The notes below the pieces were generated by a model. It was not told the DNA's origin, ran no database searches, and worked only from the letters and a program-made list of their open reading frames with translations. Both the position numbers and the translations under genes were made by a program. Shown piece after piece: positions 49,353 to 59,667 of a stretch of 64,000 nucleotides of DNA (the first letter of the stretch is position 1; every line of letters starts with the position of its first letter). Source of the DNA: Maea johnstoni (taxonomy: Eukaryota > Annelida > Polychaeta > Spionida > Magelonidae); contig OZ012686.1 in assembly GCA_963942565.1 (NCBI GenBank), positions 7,598,292 through 7,662,291 on the forward strand, in the 5' to 3' direction.

Positions 49353-49788
49353 AGTGAAGTACTGCAATGTGGCAAAGTTGGCATCATACACATGTTTATC
49401 ACAAATTGTGTTAAAGTTCACAGGGCAGGGCTGAAAATCATACAAACATGTCTGATGTGTTAAACAGACAAGCAAGCTGGGGTAAATCATTTCCATATTC
49501 CCTTTTTTAATGGGAAACAAGGTTCACATCATGAATCATTTGAGACCTGCATTTGCTGTCTTTTCCTCACATCAAGGTCATTTATAGATTAGCAGCATTT
49601 CCATTCGCATGTGTGTAGATATTGAAAGCAAAAAAAAACTTATTTTGGTGATATCTCTCTAACAAAAGCAATGGTTGGAAATATTTGAAGGACAGTTGTT
49701 CATTAAATCTCTATCTACAGCTCTCCGTCAAATAGTCTGTGAATGAAAGCTTCATTCAGAAGTTATTTTCATAAGTATGCCAGGCAGG
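49353..49788. other. Unique DNA with a weak MITE family B fragment
   Basis: 49645-49785 (gtgatatctctctaacaaaagcaa...aaatatttgaaggacagttgtt...agttattttcataagtatgcc) is a diverged family B piece. Confidence 0.5.
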
Positions 49789-50130
49789 GTTTTAGCCAGG
49801 ATTTAGAAACTGGGTGCCCAAAATTGGCAAATGTGAAATTTTTCGGGTCCAAATTTTTAAGGGGGACAACAATATACTCAGATTTCAACCATAAGCATAT
49901 ACAGATTTAACAAAATAAGGCATGATATCCTTTCCGTGCCATCTATCTACCATATCTGGTATTACACTGCACAGCATGCTCAATACAGAAGGGAATGTCA
50001 ACCATTTAGGAACTTATAAGTGGGCTAGTCTAGGCGTCTGGGCATCATATGGTCACCGAAAGCGTAAAAAATCACCCATGAGGTCACCCCAAAATTTTAG
50101 AGTAATTCTTCAAAATTTCAATTTCAAGTT
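49789..50130. mobile_element. MITE family C halves in opposite orientation
   Basis: 49789-49925 is a plus-strand left end (gttttagccaggatttagaaactgggtgcccaaaattggcaa). 50025-50130 reads as a minus-strand right end (gcgtctgggcatcatatgg...aatcacccatgaggtcacccc). Confidence 0.65.
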
Positions 50131-50380
50131 TATAATTGAGAGGCAGGTTTCTATTGAGAGACAGGAAAGCTGTGGCCCATTAATGTCTCACTCAACATTG
50201 AACTCTGGGAAACCTGCAGGTTTTGCTCTGCTAACCTCTGAAACTCCCTCCACGCTAGAAATTCCTCACTTCCAGATGTCAGAAGATGTTCTAACAGACA
50301 GAAAAAACAGCAACGGCAAAACTTTGCTGGCTGACACTGTCTCTAGGTGTGTGTATTTGTGTATGTGTGTGCTTGCATCA

Positions 50381-50690
50381 GGGTCTATAGCCAGGATTTA
50401 GAAACTGGGTGCCCAAAATTTGCAATTGTAAAGTTTTTGGGCATCCAGATTGTTAAGGGGGACCACAATATACACAGGTTTCAACCATAAACATGTATAA
50501 ATTTATCAAAATAATGCCTAATATCCTTATACAATGTCATGGGAATTATATGGAGATGAAAAAATTCAGTCATATGCTTGTGATTGACATTTTAAGAAAT
50601 TCCTCACAAAAAAGATTGGGTGTCCTGAAGGGTGCTTTTTAAGGGTTTGGGTGTCCAAAAGACGCTCAGACGCCCTGCTGGCTAAGACTA
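50381..50690 (+). mobile_element. MITE family C, full-length copy
   Basis: gggtctatagccaggatttagaaactgggtgcccaaaatttgcaattg to cagacgccctgctggctaagact. It is one of the best-preserved copies. Confidence 0.85.
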
Positions 50691-51392
50691 AGGCTTGCAT
50701 GTTTATGTATGTGTATCTATATGTGCGTCTGTCTGTCAGTCTGTGTTTGTGCGCAGGAAATCACAAACACACAGCTCCACTGCTGCCATATGTAAACATT
50801 CAGAAAGCCAGCCCAAAAACATTTTAGATGGTGTGTGAAGAGTACTATTTCAAAGAGCTGTTTCAAAGACTGGAAAGGCACATGTGAATGCTTCACTAAA
50901 AGCCAGTAGGCTTTGTGGCATTGATAGCAAGTCAGTGATTTGTTTTGGTGATCTCTGAAAAAAGACTGGATGTTTTGACCAACTCATGCCTAGATTTTAA
51001 CTCTCTTACTTTTGAAAATAACTTGAAGGAGAGTTATGCATATACAACTGACGATGATGATGATGATGATGAAAATGGTGATGATGATGTTGATGGTGTT
51101 GTAATGTACTTTATTGACTGTATTTAGAAAATGCAAAATGTACAAATACAAATACAACGTAAAGAAAAAAACACATGCAAACAAAAAACAAACAACCACA
51201 GAGTACGAACGGAAATTCAATAGAGTTACAAACAGTTAACACTAGAAAGGGAAATAAACAAGTATGCTCAAATAAATTGCTGAAAAAAAAATTAGACTTG
51301 AAGTAAGGGTCAAAAACTCAGGACCCAAAATGCATATACTTTCCAATTAACTGTGACATGCATATCTGATAGTGTTTCTTTGTTTTTTCCAG
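50691..51392. other. Intron end before kinesin exon a
   Basis: Contains a short GAT tract at 51050-51080 and otherwise unique AT-rich DNA ending in the exon a polypyrimidine tract. Confidence 0.6.
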
Positions 51393-51509
51393 GTTTTTCA
51401 AGACCTTGGTACAGATGTGTTGGAGGCAGCCTTCCAGGGGTACAATGTTTGTGTTCTGGCCTATGGTCAGACAGGAACAGGAAAGACACATACCATGATG
51501 GGATACCCG
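51393..51509 (+). CDS. KIF16B/STARD9: Kinesin exon a: P-loop (N1)
   Basis: This 117-nt exon encodes 39 residues in phase 0. It follows a pyrimidine-rich acceptor (tttgttttttccag) and ends at CCG|gtaggt. It carries [12 protein letters not shown], then [29 protein letters not shown] is the kinesin Walker A loop that binds ATP phosphates. In KIF16B the equivalent exon begins at the same VF-LGTDV position, so the border is conserved. The preceding exon (first beta strand with VRVRP, up to the SQD region) was not found anywhere in the 51 kb upstream. Confidence 0.96.
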
Positions 51510-51584
51510 GTAGGTGGCGCCACTAGTAGTCAACCCTTTTTCATAATAACCATGCCCTACAGGGAAAAGTGGCGATTACTTTAC

Positions 51585-51815
51585 TTAAACCCATTAACAC
51601 TCAGAGCAGCCAAAAGAGGCCTGACAATTTTGGAAATATTTAACTTACAAACACATTTTCTTGAAAATATTTGAAGTAGAAATGTTGATCACAAGCCAGA
51701 CAAGATCTCTCCTTCAAATATTTTGTGATTTTTTGCTTTATTCAAAAGATATTTTCAAAAGTATGAGAGGAGCAGACAACACTTTCTAGAGAAACTCTGA
51801 GTGTGAATGGGTTAA
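51585..51815. mobile_element. MITE family B (TTAA-flanked), intron a-b
   Basis: Runs from TTAAACCCATTAACACTCAG to GAGTGTGAATGGGTTAA with the family core (ctccttcaaatatttt; aagtatgagagg-gcagacaac). Ends TTAA-CCC...GGG-TTAA are typical of piggyBac-type MITEs. It starts only ~75 bp after the exon a donor. Confidence 0.8.
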
Positions 51816-52230
51816 TATTGTATTGCACCAAAACCCTGGGATTAGGTAGACATAAGTAGACAGAATTAGATCTTTCTAGATAAATATAACAGCCTCTTCT
51901 GGAACAGTCAAATGTTCTGAAAATTGGTTTCTCTGCAAAACGATTAAGTTTACAGTATTATGTACTAATGTATGAACAAATTTGCAAGAATTTATACTAC
52001 TCTTAATGTTTGTTTGATTTGTTAAATATTTTATTTGAAACATTTCAATACTAGTACTCAAGTCTCCTCAACCATTAACAATTGGATTATTATACTATAT
52101 ATAAAAATAGCTGGAATAATTACTCATATTTTAACTTTTCAAGCATTGTGAAGGTAAATGTTAGTATAAAATCTAGTATGGTCGCTCAGAGTTGTTTTTG
52201 TTTTGACACATTCTATGCTTTACATCGCAG

Positions 52231-52263
52231 GGGGAATTGGGCCTTATACCAAGATTGTGTGAG
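52231..52263 (+). CDS. KIF16B/STARD9: Kinesin micro-exon b: GELGLIPRLCE
   Basis: This 33-nt phase-0 exon encodes GELGLIPRLCE between tttacatcgcag and gtaagt. It matches the universal kinesin G-I-P-R element after the P-loop (GDSGLIPRICE in KIF16B as I recall it). It is far too short to be found as an isolated open frame. It is placed by phase, by splice borders and because it supplies exactly the residues missing between exon a and the GLFSRVDD start of the next exon. Confidence 0.95.
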
Positions 52264-52307
52264 GTAAGTGTATGAAATTTCACCTTTCACCTTTAACTTT
52301 TATACCC

Positions 52308-52538
52308 TTAACCCATTAATACTTATGAGTTCCTCCAGAAATTGTCGTCTGGATCTAAGATACTTTTGACTGAAACTTTTGAATTGAGGATAATTTTACT
52401 AAATATTTGAAGGAGAGTTGTTGGTAATGTTCTGATCAGCATTTCTCCTTCAAATATTTTGCCAATCATGCTTTAAGAAGGAAGATTTCATCAAAATTGT
52501 CAGGCTGGTTTTGGCCGCTGTGAGCATTAATGGGTTAA
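52308..52538. mobile_element. MITE family B, intron b-c
   Basis: TTAACCCATTAATACTTATG to GCATTAATGGGTTAA, with cagaaattgtcgtctgg, tatttgaaggagagttgttg, tctccttcaaatattttg and caggctggttttggccgctg. This is one of the cleanest copies and starts 45 bp after the exon b donor. Confidence 0.85.
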
Positions 52539-52784
52539 TGACAGCCATAGAGCACACACTGGGTTTTCAACCTAATGACCAGTGTGTTTCTTTCTTCTGC
52601 TCAGTAGGAAATCACCAGAACCTAGAACCCCCCCAACCCCCCCCCCCCCCCCCCACCCCACTAACAATCACATGTTCCTCCTAAGAAATAAACATTATTT
52701 CCAAAGACACACTATAATTTGAAGAAATTCTGAATTTCCTATTTTGTAAGGAGTATCCACTGTTGAAATAACTATGAACTTGTG

Positions 52785-53050
52785 ATGGATTCCGATACAA
52801 TATCAATTATTTCTTAAATCAATACAATATCTTAACAGTATTTTAAACGATACTTCCTGCCTCTCAGTGACTTAAATTCATTGAATTTAGCACAGTCTCT
52901 AGAAATTTCAGTAATGAACAGTGAACTGCCTTCATATGGCGATTTCCAGATAGCAGATCAGTCAATTTTTTCTCATTAAGCAGTATTGGTATTATCGGTA
53001 TAATACATCTCATACGATACAATACATTTCCATTGAGTACCGGTACCATT
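52785..53050. mobile_element. MITE family E (GAGTACCGGTACC end), before exon c
   Basis: Sequence from gattccgatacaatatc to gagtaccggtacc is shared with 54283-54520 plus 54640-54765, 54784-54965, 63402-63712 and, more distantly, 24085-24347. Shared internal landmarks are gcacagtctct-gaaatttcagtaatgaacagtgaactgcc, agcagtattggtat and aatacattt. Termini include GGTACCGGTACTC. The superfamily was not determined. The element ends ~25 bp before the exon c acceptor. Confidence 0.65.
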
Positions 53051-53074
53051 TTCTATTGATGATTGTATTTTCAG

Positions 53075-53255
53075 GGTCTGTTCTCCCGGGTGGATGATAT
53101 TTACGAGGAACGTATGTCGTGTAAAGTGGAGGTCAGCTATCTGGAGATCTACAACGAGCGCGTGCGGGATCTCCTCCGTCCAGGCCTCAGCAAGTCCGGC
53201 GAAAAATACACACTCAAAGTGCGCGAACATCCCAAAGACGGGCCCTATGTCCAAG
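53075..53255 (+). CDS. KIF16B/STARD9: Kinesin exon c: [14 protein letters not shown]
   Basis: 181 nt (60 codons plus one base), acceptor gattgtattttcag, donor CAAG|gtacag. It encodes [12 protein letters not shown], then [17 protein letters not shown] and [14 protein letters not shown]. The strand and helix with EIYNE are conserved in all kinesins, and VREHP-GPYV is typical of kinesin-3. Codon use is GC-rich (CGC, GTG, GGC), unlike the AT-rich exon at 60271. A MITE of the GGGTACCGGTACTC family ends only ~25 bp before the acceptor. Confidence 0.96.
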
Positions 53256-53454
53256 GTACAGTCACTATAATCAGATGATTCGATATTTATAACTTTAAGC
53301 CAAGGCCTGAATAGCTTGGTCTGAAGCACAGAGGTTATGAGAATTATTCTTTTGAGTTATGGTTCTTTTAAACCCAAAGACTTAAGAATCGTATGGAAAA
53401 TACTCATCAAATTGATGAAGGTAACATTCACTTTATATAATCGCCTTTGATATC

Positions 53455-53670
53455 TTAACCCATTACCGCTCACAGGAGCCAAAAGGGGCCTGGCTATATT
53501 AGGCAAAAACATGGTAGAAAAAATATTTGAAGAAGAAATATTAATCAGATTGTTGCCAACAACTCTCCTCCAAATATTTTGTAAACACGTTTCATTCCTA
53601 AGTTATTATCAAATGTATTTTAGGCCCAGCCAACAATTTCTAGAAGAACTCTTAAGCATTAATGAGTTAA
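53455..53670. mobile_element. MITE family B, intron c-d
   Basis: TTAACCCATTACCGCTCACAG to AAGCATTAATGAGTTAA, with gccaaaaggggcctggc and ctcctccaaatattttg. Confidence 0.8.
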
Positions 53671-54282
53671 ACTCTGCTTAAATCTTATTTCTGATTCTGT
53701 GCTTGTTATGTGGGAGTAATATAAGGGTATGAAAGTGAGACAAGTGATATAAACTTGTTTCGACAATGTGTTTTCATCTACCTTATCCATTATTCTCAGC
53801 TCGTTATGTAGGGTTTAGGGCACACAGGTAAGGTATGTAATTAACAGGTGAGACAGGTGATAATTCTTCCATATAACTAAGTGCCACAGCCACACTGATT
53901 GACAGGTAGTACACTATTCAATGACTCATTGCAAAACTGTCATGCAATGTCACAATTAACTTCAAACGGTTCTCTCATGATCCTGGCAGCCCCCCAAAGA
54001 GGGTTATTGATGTGTTCTTAAGATGTTCTTCATTGTTTTTTACATAACTGGCAATTAACGTGCTGTTAGATTTCCTCTCTCAGTTCTGGCTAGGCTTGCT
54101 GCTTAATGAGGCGTGTCTATTTCTAGATTGATACCTGTGATTGTGAAAGGTCCTGCTGGCAAGGTTAATTGCTGGTAGCATACTGAAAAAAAAAAACAAT
54201 ATAATAACAATCCCCCCCCTCTCCCCCCCCCCCCCAAAAAAAAAAAATGGATAGGGAAAGAGTCTCTGAATGTCTTTTATAG

Positions 54283-54520
54283 ATAGGGATGGGCACCTTT
54301 GAAATTTTCAAGGTAAAATACAATATCAATATTTCCTTAACGATGCAATATCTAAACAATATTTTAGACAATGTTGCCTGCTTATCAGGACCCTAATTTT
54401 GGTTAATTTAGCACTGTTAGCTTCAGGAATTTTGCTAGTAAATAGTGAAACACCTTTATGCAAGGAGGTCCTGTCTTGCAAAATTATTCGGAATTATCTT
54501 CCCCAATCAGCATCATTTAT
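54283..54520. mobile_element. MITE family E, left half, upstream of exon d
   Basis: Begins atagggatgggcacctttg and runs through gcttcaggaattttgctagtaaatagtgaaa to about 54520, where similarity to the family stops ~45 bp before the exon d acceptor. The matching right half is on the other side of the exon. Confidence 0.6.
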
Positions 54521-54565
54521 AAAATCATTGTGTGTTGAAAGTCTTTGTGTGTTTTCTCTCTTCAG

Positions 54566-54635
54566 ATCTCTCTCAGCATATAGTAAAGGACAATCTGTCG
54601 GTGCAGGCGCTGATAGAGAAGGGCAATGAGAACAG
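54566..54635 (+). CDS. KIF16B/STARD9: Kinesin exon d: DLSQHIVKDN...NENR
   Basis: 70-nt exon after tttctctcttcag, ending AACAG|gtaaga. The first base of its first codon comes from exon c (G|AT, Asp). It encodes DLSQHIVKDNLSVQ, then ALIEKGNENR. It aligns with the kinesin helix after GPYV and ends in the NR that precedes TTAAT. It lies between two halves of the same MITE family (54283-54520 and 54640-54765), which is unusual for a conserved exon. Confidence 0.94.
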
Positions 54636-54639
54636 GTAA

Positions 54640-54965
54640 GATTAGCAGTTTAGTCAATTCTATATCGTTAAGCAGTATCAGTATAACAGATTTTAAATGA
54701 TACAATACTTTTTCCCATTCATTATCGGCATTTGGTATCTTATTGAGTACCGGTGCCTTTCCCTAATTTTGATGTATTTTCAGTTGACTTCAGGAATTTC
54801 ACTAATGAATAGTAAACTGCCTTCATGTGGAGATGTCCAGATAGCAGTTCAGTCAGTTTTAATCATTGAGCAGTATTGGTATAATAGATCTCTAATTAAA
54901 TAAAACTTTTTCCCTATTCGATATTGGTGTTTGGTATCATATTGAGTACCGGTACCTATTCCTAA
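54640..54965. mobile_element. MITE family E, right half plus second partial copy, between exons d and e
   Basis: 54640-54765 (agcagtttagtcaattct to gagtaccggtgcctttccct) is the right half. 54784-54965 repeats it with its preceding part (gacttcaggaatttcactaatgaatagtaaactgcc to gagtaccggtacctattcc). This 360-bp intron consists almost wholly of the two copies. Confidence 0.65.
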
Positions 54966-55665
54966 TTCTGATGTCTTCCCTCATTGTGTTTTCAGGACAA
55001 CGGCAGCTACCCACATGCATGACATGTCCAGCAGGAGCCATGCTATCTTCACTATCAACTTTACTCAGGTGAGAGGCGGAGAATCTCGTCAGTAACAGGT
55101 GAAATCTACCTGAAATAGACATGCATTATTGATTAGATACCTCTTGCATTTTCAAATATCGCTATTTTTACAGTATGTATATGTGTACCCGAAATAGACA
55201 TTAATTGAATACCTTGGTATTGTATGGAGTACCGGCCCGTACCTATCCCATATTCTGAAGATTTCACTCATTGTGTGTTCAGGACAACCTTACTCAGGTG
55301 AGCCAAGAATCTTGTCAATTTCAGGTGTAATGTACCTGAAATAGACATGCATCATTAATTGAATACCTAATGCTAATGTCAGAATTGATTTGACCCGTTA
55401 TTAGGCAGCCCCATTCCTAAGTACATATGGAACCTAGGAAAAAGATCATTTTGATTATTGTCACTTTTTGACAAATCAAGGCTAATTAATGAATGGCCAC
55501 TCGTAAGTGGTGAAGGAAACCATAGTACTGGGCAAAAACAACTGCCTAACGCCAATTCGGAGAATCTCATCTATTACAGGTGTAATGTACCTGAAATAGA
55601 CATGCAGCATTAATTGAATACCTCATGCTAATATCAGCATTGATTTGACCTGTTAGGGCTGTTGC
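54750..55665 (+). repeat. Tandem duplications around kinesin exon e, with exon remnant
   Basis: The acceptor-proximal block (gagtaccggt..., ccta-ttctgatg..., ttcag) occurs at 54745-54783, 54945-54995 and 55224-55282. At the last site it is followed by GACAACC-TTACTCAG (55283-55297) and gtgagc, that is, the two ends of exon e without its middle. The block after the exon (acaggtg-aat-tacctgaaatagacatgca) occurs at 55069-55140, 55298-55385 and 55562-55650. The remnant lacks SSRSH and cannot replace the exon. Confidence 0.85.
54996..55068 (+). CDS. KIF16B/STARD9: Kinesin exon e: switch I (SSRSH)
   Basis: 73 nt, acceptor cattgtgttttcag, donor ACTCAG|gtgaga. It completes AG|G (Arg), then encodes TTAATHMHDMSSRSHAIFTI and NFTQ. 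SSRSH is the switch I motif that senses the nucleotide gamma-phosphate. Downstream, 55260-55298 repeats its acceptor, its first six bases, its last bases and its donor with the middle missing. The following intron sequence is present three times, so this exon has been through tandem duplication. Confidence 0.96.
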
Positions 55666-56017
55666 ATGCTTTGGTATCCTTGAGAAGGCTATTGTTATAA
55701 TACCTTTTGTTATTGGGAAGATGATACCAAAATAACAATTGATTGAATGATAATATTACGAATTATCTTGTATTGAGGCTTCGAGCCTCAAGAAAAGATG
55801 ATTATTTCATGGTGCAGAATATATCAGTATTTCTTTTATGAACATTTTGAGAATACAACCCATACATTTCTTCAGTGCAAAAAGTCTATTTTTACAATAC
55901 AAAAATATTTGAATTTGAAATGTTCATCCATTCCCAACCAACAACTGTCCTGTAAATGGTTTACTAATTTCTGATCTTTTGAATATAAGTACATTTATGA
56001 AATTAATTTTCTTCTAG

Positions 56018-56085
56018 GCAAAAATTGAAGCAGATCTTCCAAGTGAAATAGTTAGCAAAATCAACCTGGTGGACCTGGCAGGAAG
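56018..56085 (+). CDS. KIF16B/STARD9: Kinesin exon f: KINLVDLAG
   Basis: 68 nt between aattttcttctag and GGAAG|gtaaga. It encodes AKIEADLPSEIVSK, then INLVDLAG, and leaves two bases (AG) that pair with T of the next exon to give the serine of DLAGSE, the switch II motif. LPSE plus SKINLVDLAG is closest to my recollection of STARD9. It is followed by a 4.2-kb intron, the longest between visible exons. Confidence 0.95.
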
Positions 56086-56149
56086 GTAAGAGTTTCTGAA
56101 ATGGAAACGTGCAGTACAGTGTCCATGGAGTGAGGTGACAAAAGTGGTA

Positions 56150-56357
56150 TTTCTGTGACAGGTGTCGTCTGGACCTGTCATATTTTTGAAGATAACTTTG
56201 AAATGAGACAAAATTTTGCAAAATATTTGAAGGAGAGTTGTAGATACAGTTCTGATGAACAAGTCTGGTTCTGACACTTTCTAAATAATTCTTTTGTCAG
56301 AGAGATATAACCAAAATATTCAGTCGTCTTTTGCTGCTGCTGGCATGAAAGGGTTAA
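56150..56357. mobile_element. MITE family B, intron f-g
   Basis: gtgtcgtctggacctgtcat, tatttgaaggagagttgtag and ggcatgaaagggttaa identify the family. The left terminus is decayed. Confidence 0.7.
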
Positions 56358-56819
56358 AGTATTTTTTAATCCATATCATGTTATCTAGATAAAACTGGCT
56401 AATGTTAGAACTCAAAGTGCCATTGTAAACTCAGGATTTGTATGCAGCAAGTAATTGAATTAAGTAAATTTCATCTAGAAATTATCATTTAGAAAACGTT
56501 TATATGGGTAGGGAGTGTCCTATTTGCACCTCAACTCTGATAGCATACCTGTAGTTTTCTAATCAAAAGATTTTTTCTTTACATCTATTCTGTTATTGAT
56601 TGCACGTACATGATATTTTTTGCATAGGCAATTTATTATTGCATGATGAAATTATCATCATGTTATGCAGTTACTGGCCTTGGAAGAATGATGTATTGAT
56701 TGAGGGTAATCAGGTCGCCTAATCACACAATGTAGGTCAAGGTCAATGTGACCTGCAGGTGACCTCTCCTCTGAAGAACGCTCACCTGGTTTCCTTTGAT
56801 GTTGAACTGAGTGCTGATA

Positions 56820-56994
56820 CAGGTGAACTTGGATATGACAGACTCAATGGGACCAGGAAAATTGGTCCGTCATATGCAAAATCCGTCATATACATATGAA
56901 GAATACTTGATATGCATCGGACTAGGACCAAGCATATCGTCGGTCATATGCAAAAATCCGTCGTACAGTGGTCCGTCATATCCAAGTTCACCTG
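56820..56994. mobile_element. TA-flanked MITE (Tc1/mariner, pogo-like ends), intron f-g
   Basis: Terminal inverted repeats CAGGTGAACTTGGATATGAC / GTCATATCCAAGTTCACCTG are perfect over 20 bp and flanked by TA on both sides (56818-56819, 56995-56996). The total is 175 bp. Inner repeats of catatgcaaaa-tccgtc are present. The TA target and CAG-start ends fit Tc1/mariner; the pogo subgroup is an inference. Confidence 0.85.
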
Positions 56995-57015
56995 TATCAT
57001 TGAGAGCTGGCGCAT

Positions 57016-57344
57016 AGTCCTAGCCAGCAGGGCGCCTGGGTGCAATTTGGACTTCCAAACCTGCAAATATCACACCTCAAGATACCCAATTTTTCTGTGA
57101 TTGATTTCTTGAGATTTCAATTTCAAAATTCATGTAATTGAATTTTTCCACCTCAATATAATTCATTTGACATTGTATGGGGATATTTTGGCTTATTCAA
57201 AAAGTAGATAATATTTATGGTTGTAATCTAAGTTAAGTGTATTGTGGCCTCCCTTGAAAAATAGGATGCCCAAATATTTTACAATTGCCAAAATTTGGGC
57301 ACCTAGGACCCAGGTACTTGCTCCTGGCTAAGACCCCAAGATTT
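57016..57344 (-). mobile_element. MITE family C, intron f-g
   Basis: Reads on the minus strand from tcttagccagga...gggtgcccaaattttggcaa to cctgctggctaggac. It is a near-complete copy of the CAGGGTCTTAGCCAGGA family seen at 16926-17211 and 50381-50690. Confidence 0.75.
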
Positions 57345-58099
57345 TGGCTTGAGTTATAGTTAATATTCTTCAATTAAATTGTCATCAAAATGCTATAGTC
57401 AAAAATATATTTCTAATATAGGCAGGATGTTTGGGTGTTACAGGCATGAATGGGTCAATGAATCAGAAAGAATTTATGAAAAATTAAAATCAACTTTATA
57501 ACTCTTGAATTCTTGAAATATCTATAAAAGAAAAAAACTCTCCATCCGTTATATAGGACTTATTGCCAAAGCCCTAGTTTAAATCAGCATGAATTTGTTG
57601 TGCTAAATAACTCTCTCAGTATGGGAAGACAAACAATAGAATTCTATTGTTATCCTAGAGGATGTCCTATGATTGTCAGCAATGGAATTAATCACTGTGG
57701 GAACAGTATTTTTAACCAGAGAACAAGGAAGCTTCAGTTACAGGCACTCTTTTCGATATGATTAACTTTATCAATAATAATTAATATCTGATATCAATGA
57801 CTCAATCACATGTGGAGTGTACAGATGTTCTAACATTGCTGATATGTTGATAAAAAGTTACATTTTGATAAATGTTTTCCATGAAAGGTTTAAATTTCTC
57901 ATTTTCTCTATGTTATATTTTACAAATTATGTTTAAAGTTGTAAGACCATACATTTGTGAATATGATGATATCAATTACTAAACAGTGATGCAAGGAAAA
58001 AAGCTCTGTTTTTCTGAGTGAGACCAGTGCAACATGACACTGTTTAGTTTCCCTATCAGTTATACATGTTGTTACTTTTGTTGCCTGTATCATATTTCA

Positions 58100-58303
58100 T
58101 GAACCCTGACCAAAACCAGCCAGAAATTTTGGGTTAAATCTTTAGGGTTAAGGGAAAGTTTGGAAAATATTTGAAGGAAAAATGTAGGTCAGAACACTAC
58201 CAATAATTCTTTTTCAAATATTTTGCAAAATAATTCTGAATATTGTAAAAATATCATACATCCAGACGACAATTTCTCAAAGAACTAGGCATTAATGGTT
58301 TAA
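58100..58303. mobile_element. MITE family B, intron f-g (second)
   Basis: gaaccctgaccaaaaccagcc to gcattaatggtttaa, with tatttgaaggaaaaatgtag and catccagacgacaatttctc. Confidence 0.7.
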
Positions 58304-58828
58304 TGATTTTATGCACTGAGTTTACAGACTATGTGTGCACTCCAGATGCAAAAGGGTTAAACCAGTATGTGATGTTATTATCAGTTTAATTCAAGATAGT
58401 ATGAATTGTAATGAGGGTATTATCATGAACCAATATAATCTGCTGTCGTTAAGTATAGTAATTAGGGTTTCTGTTTCCGAAGCCTGTCAAAAACAGGATC
58501 TGGGGGTGTTTTCCTACTGCAGTAAAGTTCACAATGGGTGTGGTACATTGGCCTAGTTTCTCATGGAAAAGTCAACCATTTTCTCATCAGTGTCTTCCAT
58601 GTGTTGCTATGGTGATGATACCATGGCAACTGAAAAACAAATTGAGGGAAAGTTTTTTTTTCTATGAAAAAAGATAGGAGAGCTCTTTTTTCTGAAATAA
58701 CCATTTGCCAGTATGTATTATATTCCAAGTTGTGCTTTTATCATTAGACAACCAAGAAAAAGGAGTTTATCGCTCGATAACCTATGTGTTTCATAGACTA
58801 ACTTGACATTAAGGTTATGTCAGCTTGA

Positions 58829-59059
58829 TTAACCTTTTATTGCTCGTAGCAGTCGAAAGCAGTCTGACATTTTCCTTACATCTTTCAAGAGAAAGCATAG
58901 CTTTGAAAATATTTGATTGTGAAATGTTTATTAGAACATTCTCAACAACTCTCCTTCAAATATTTTGTATAATCATTTTCACTTCCGAAGTTTTCATCAA
59001 AAGTGTTATAGATCCAGACGACTATTTCTGGATGAACTCTTGAAGCATTAATGGGTTAA
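58829..59059. mobile_element. MITE family B, intron f-g (third)
   Basis: TTAACCTTTTATTGCTCGTAG to AAGCATTAATGGGTTAA, with actctccttcaaatattttg and gatccagacgactatttctgg. Confidence 0.8.
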
Positions 59060-59454
59060 GACCACCCAAGTGTGGGATCAGCAGTCTACTGGATATCCAC
59101 TAATGCTCAGATTCACTAACTACTTCCAGCGTAAAATTACCTAAAATTATGTCTAACATTCCCCTCTCAATAAGATTCATATGGGTATTTTTGAAACCAT
59201 GATATGGCATTTGATCTGCTTCAGAAGTATCATTTTGAAAAATATTTATACTGGCTAATGGTTTTGTAATATTACACCTCAAGTATAACAGCAGGAATTT
59301 AGATTTCAAATAGGCTAGGGACGAGGACGAGACCAAAAATGTGTCTAGAAATTGACTTTCGTTTGACGGAATTTTGGGACAACAAAAAACTCTTTGTTTG
59401 AAGGTAACTTGAGGGTAAAAGTCTTGAGAATCAATGCACAGCCAGGTGATAGAT

Positions 59455-59667
59455 TTAACCCACTTACTGCTGGTGGTTAACTTGGTCAATATAAAATAAT
59501 GACAAAAAACTTAAAAATGACTTAAACCATGACAAATGGGTACTCATCTGATAACACTCATCGAGAGCTTTCGCATGAATACCAACATGACAGGTTTCAG
59601 ATGATACCCATATTTTTTGCTTTTTTGTGTATTGGATGAAAGTGACCTCAGCAGCAGAAAGGATTAG
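59455..59667. mobile_element. MITE family A, intron f-g
   Basis: TTAACCCACTTACTGCTGGTGG to cagcagcagaaaggattag, with aaatgggtactcatctgata and atgaataccaacatgac. It belongs to the same ~215-bp family as 2442-2655, 12977-13188 and others listed. Confidence 0.8.

Noticed and set aside
49922-50401. 159-codon plus-strand open frame
   Set aside because: Both ends are family C MITE sequence. The unique middle (50180-50340) reads protein-like but has no acceptor/donor pair in frame that I trust.
53815-53850. cacacag|gtaaggta in kinesin intron c-d as another ratchet site
   Set aside because: Poor pyrimidine tract (purine-rich upstream) in a short intron that does not need recursive splicing.
59100-59489. 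129-codon minus-strand open frame inside kinesin intron f-g
   Set aside because: Its start lies in a family A MITE, and no domain or conservation can be seen.
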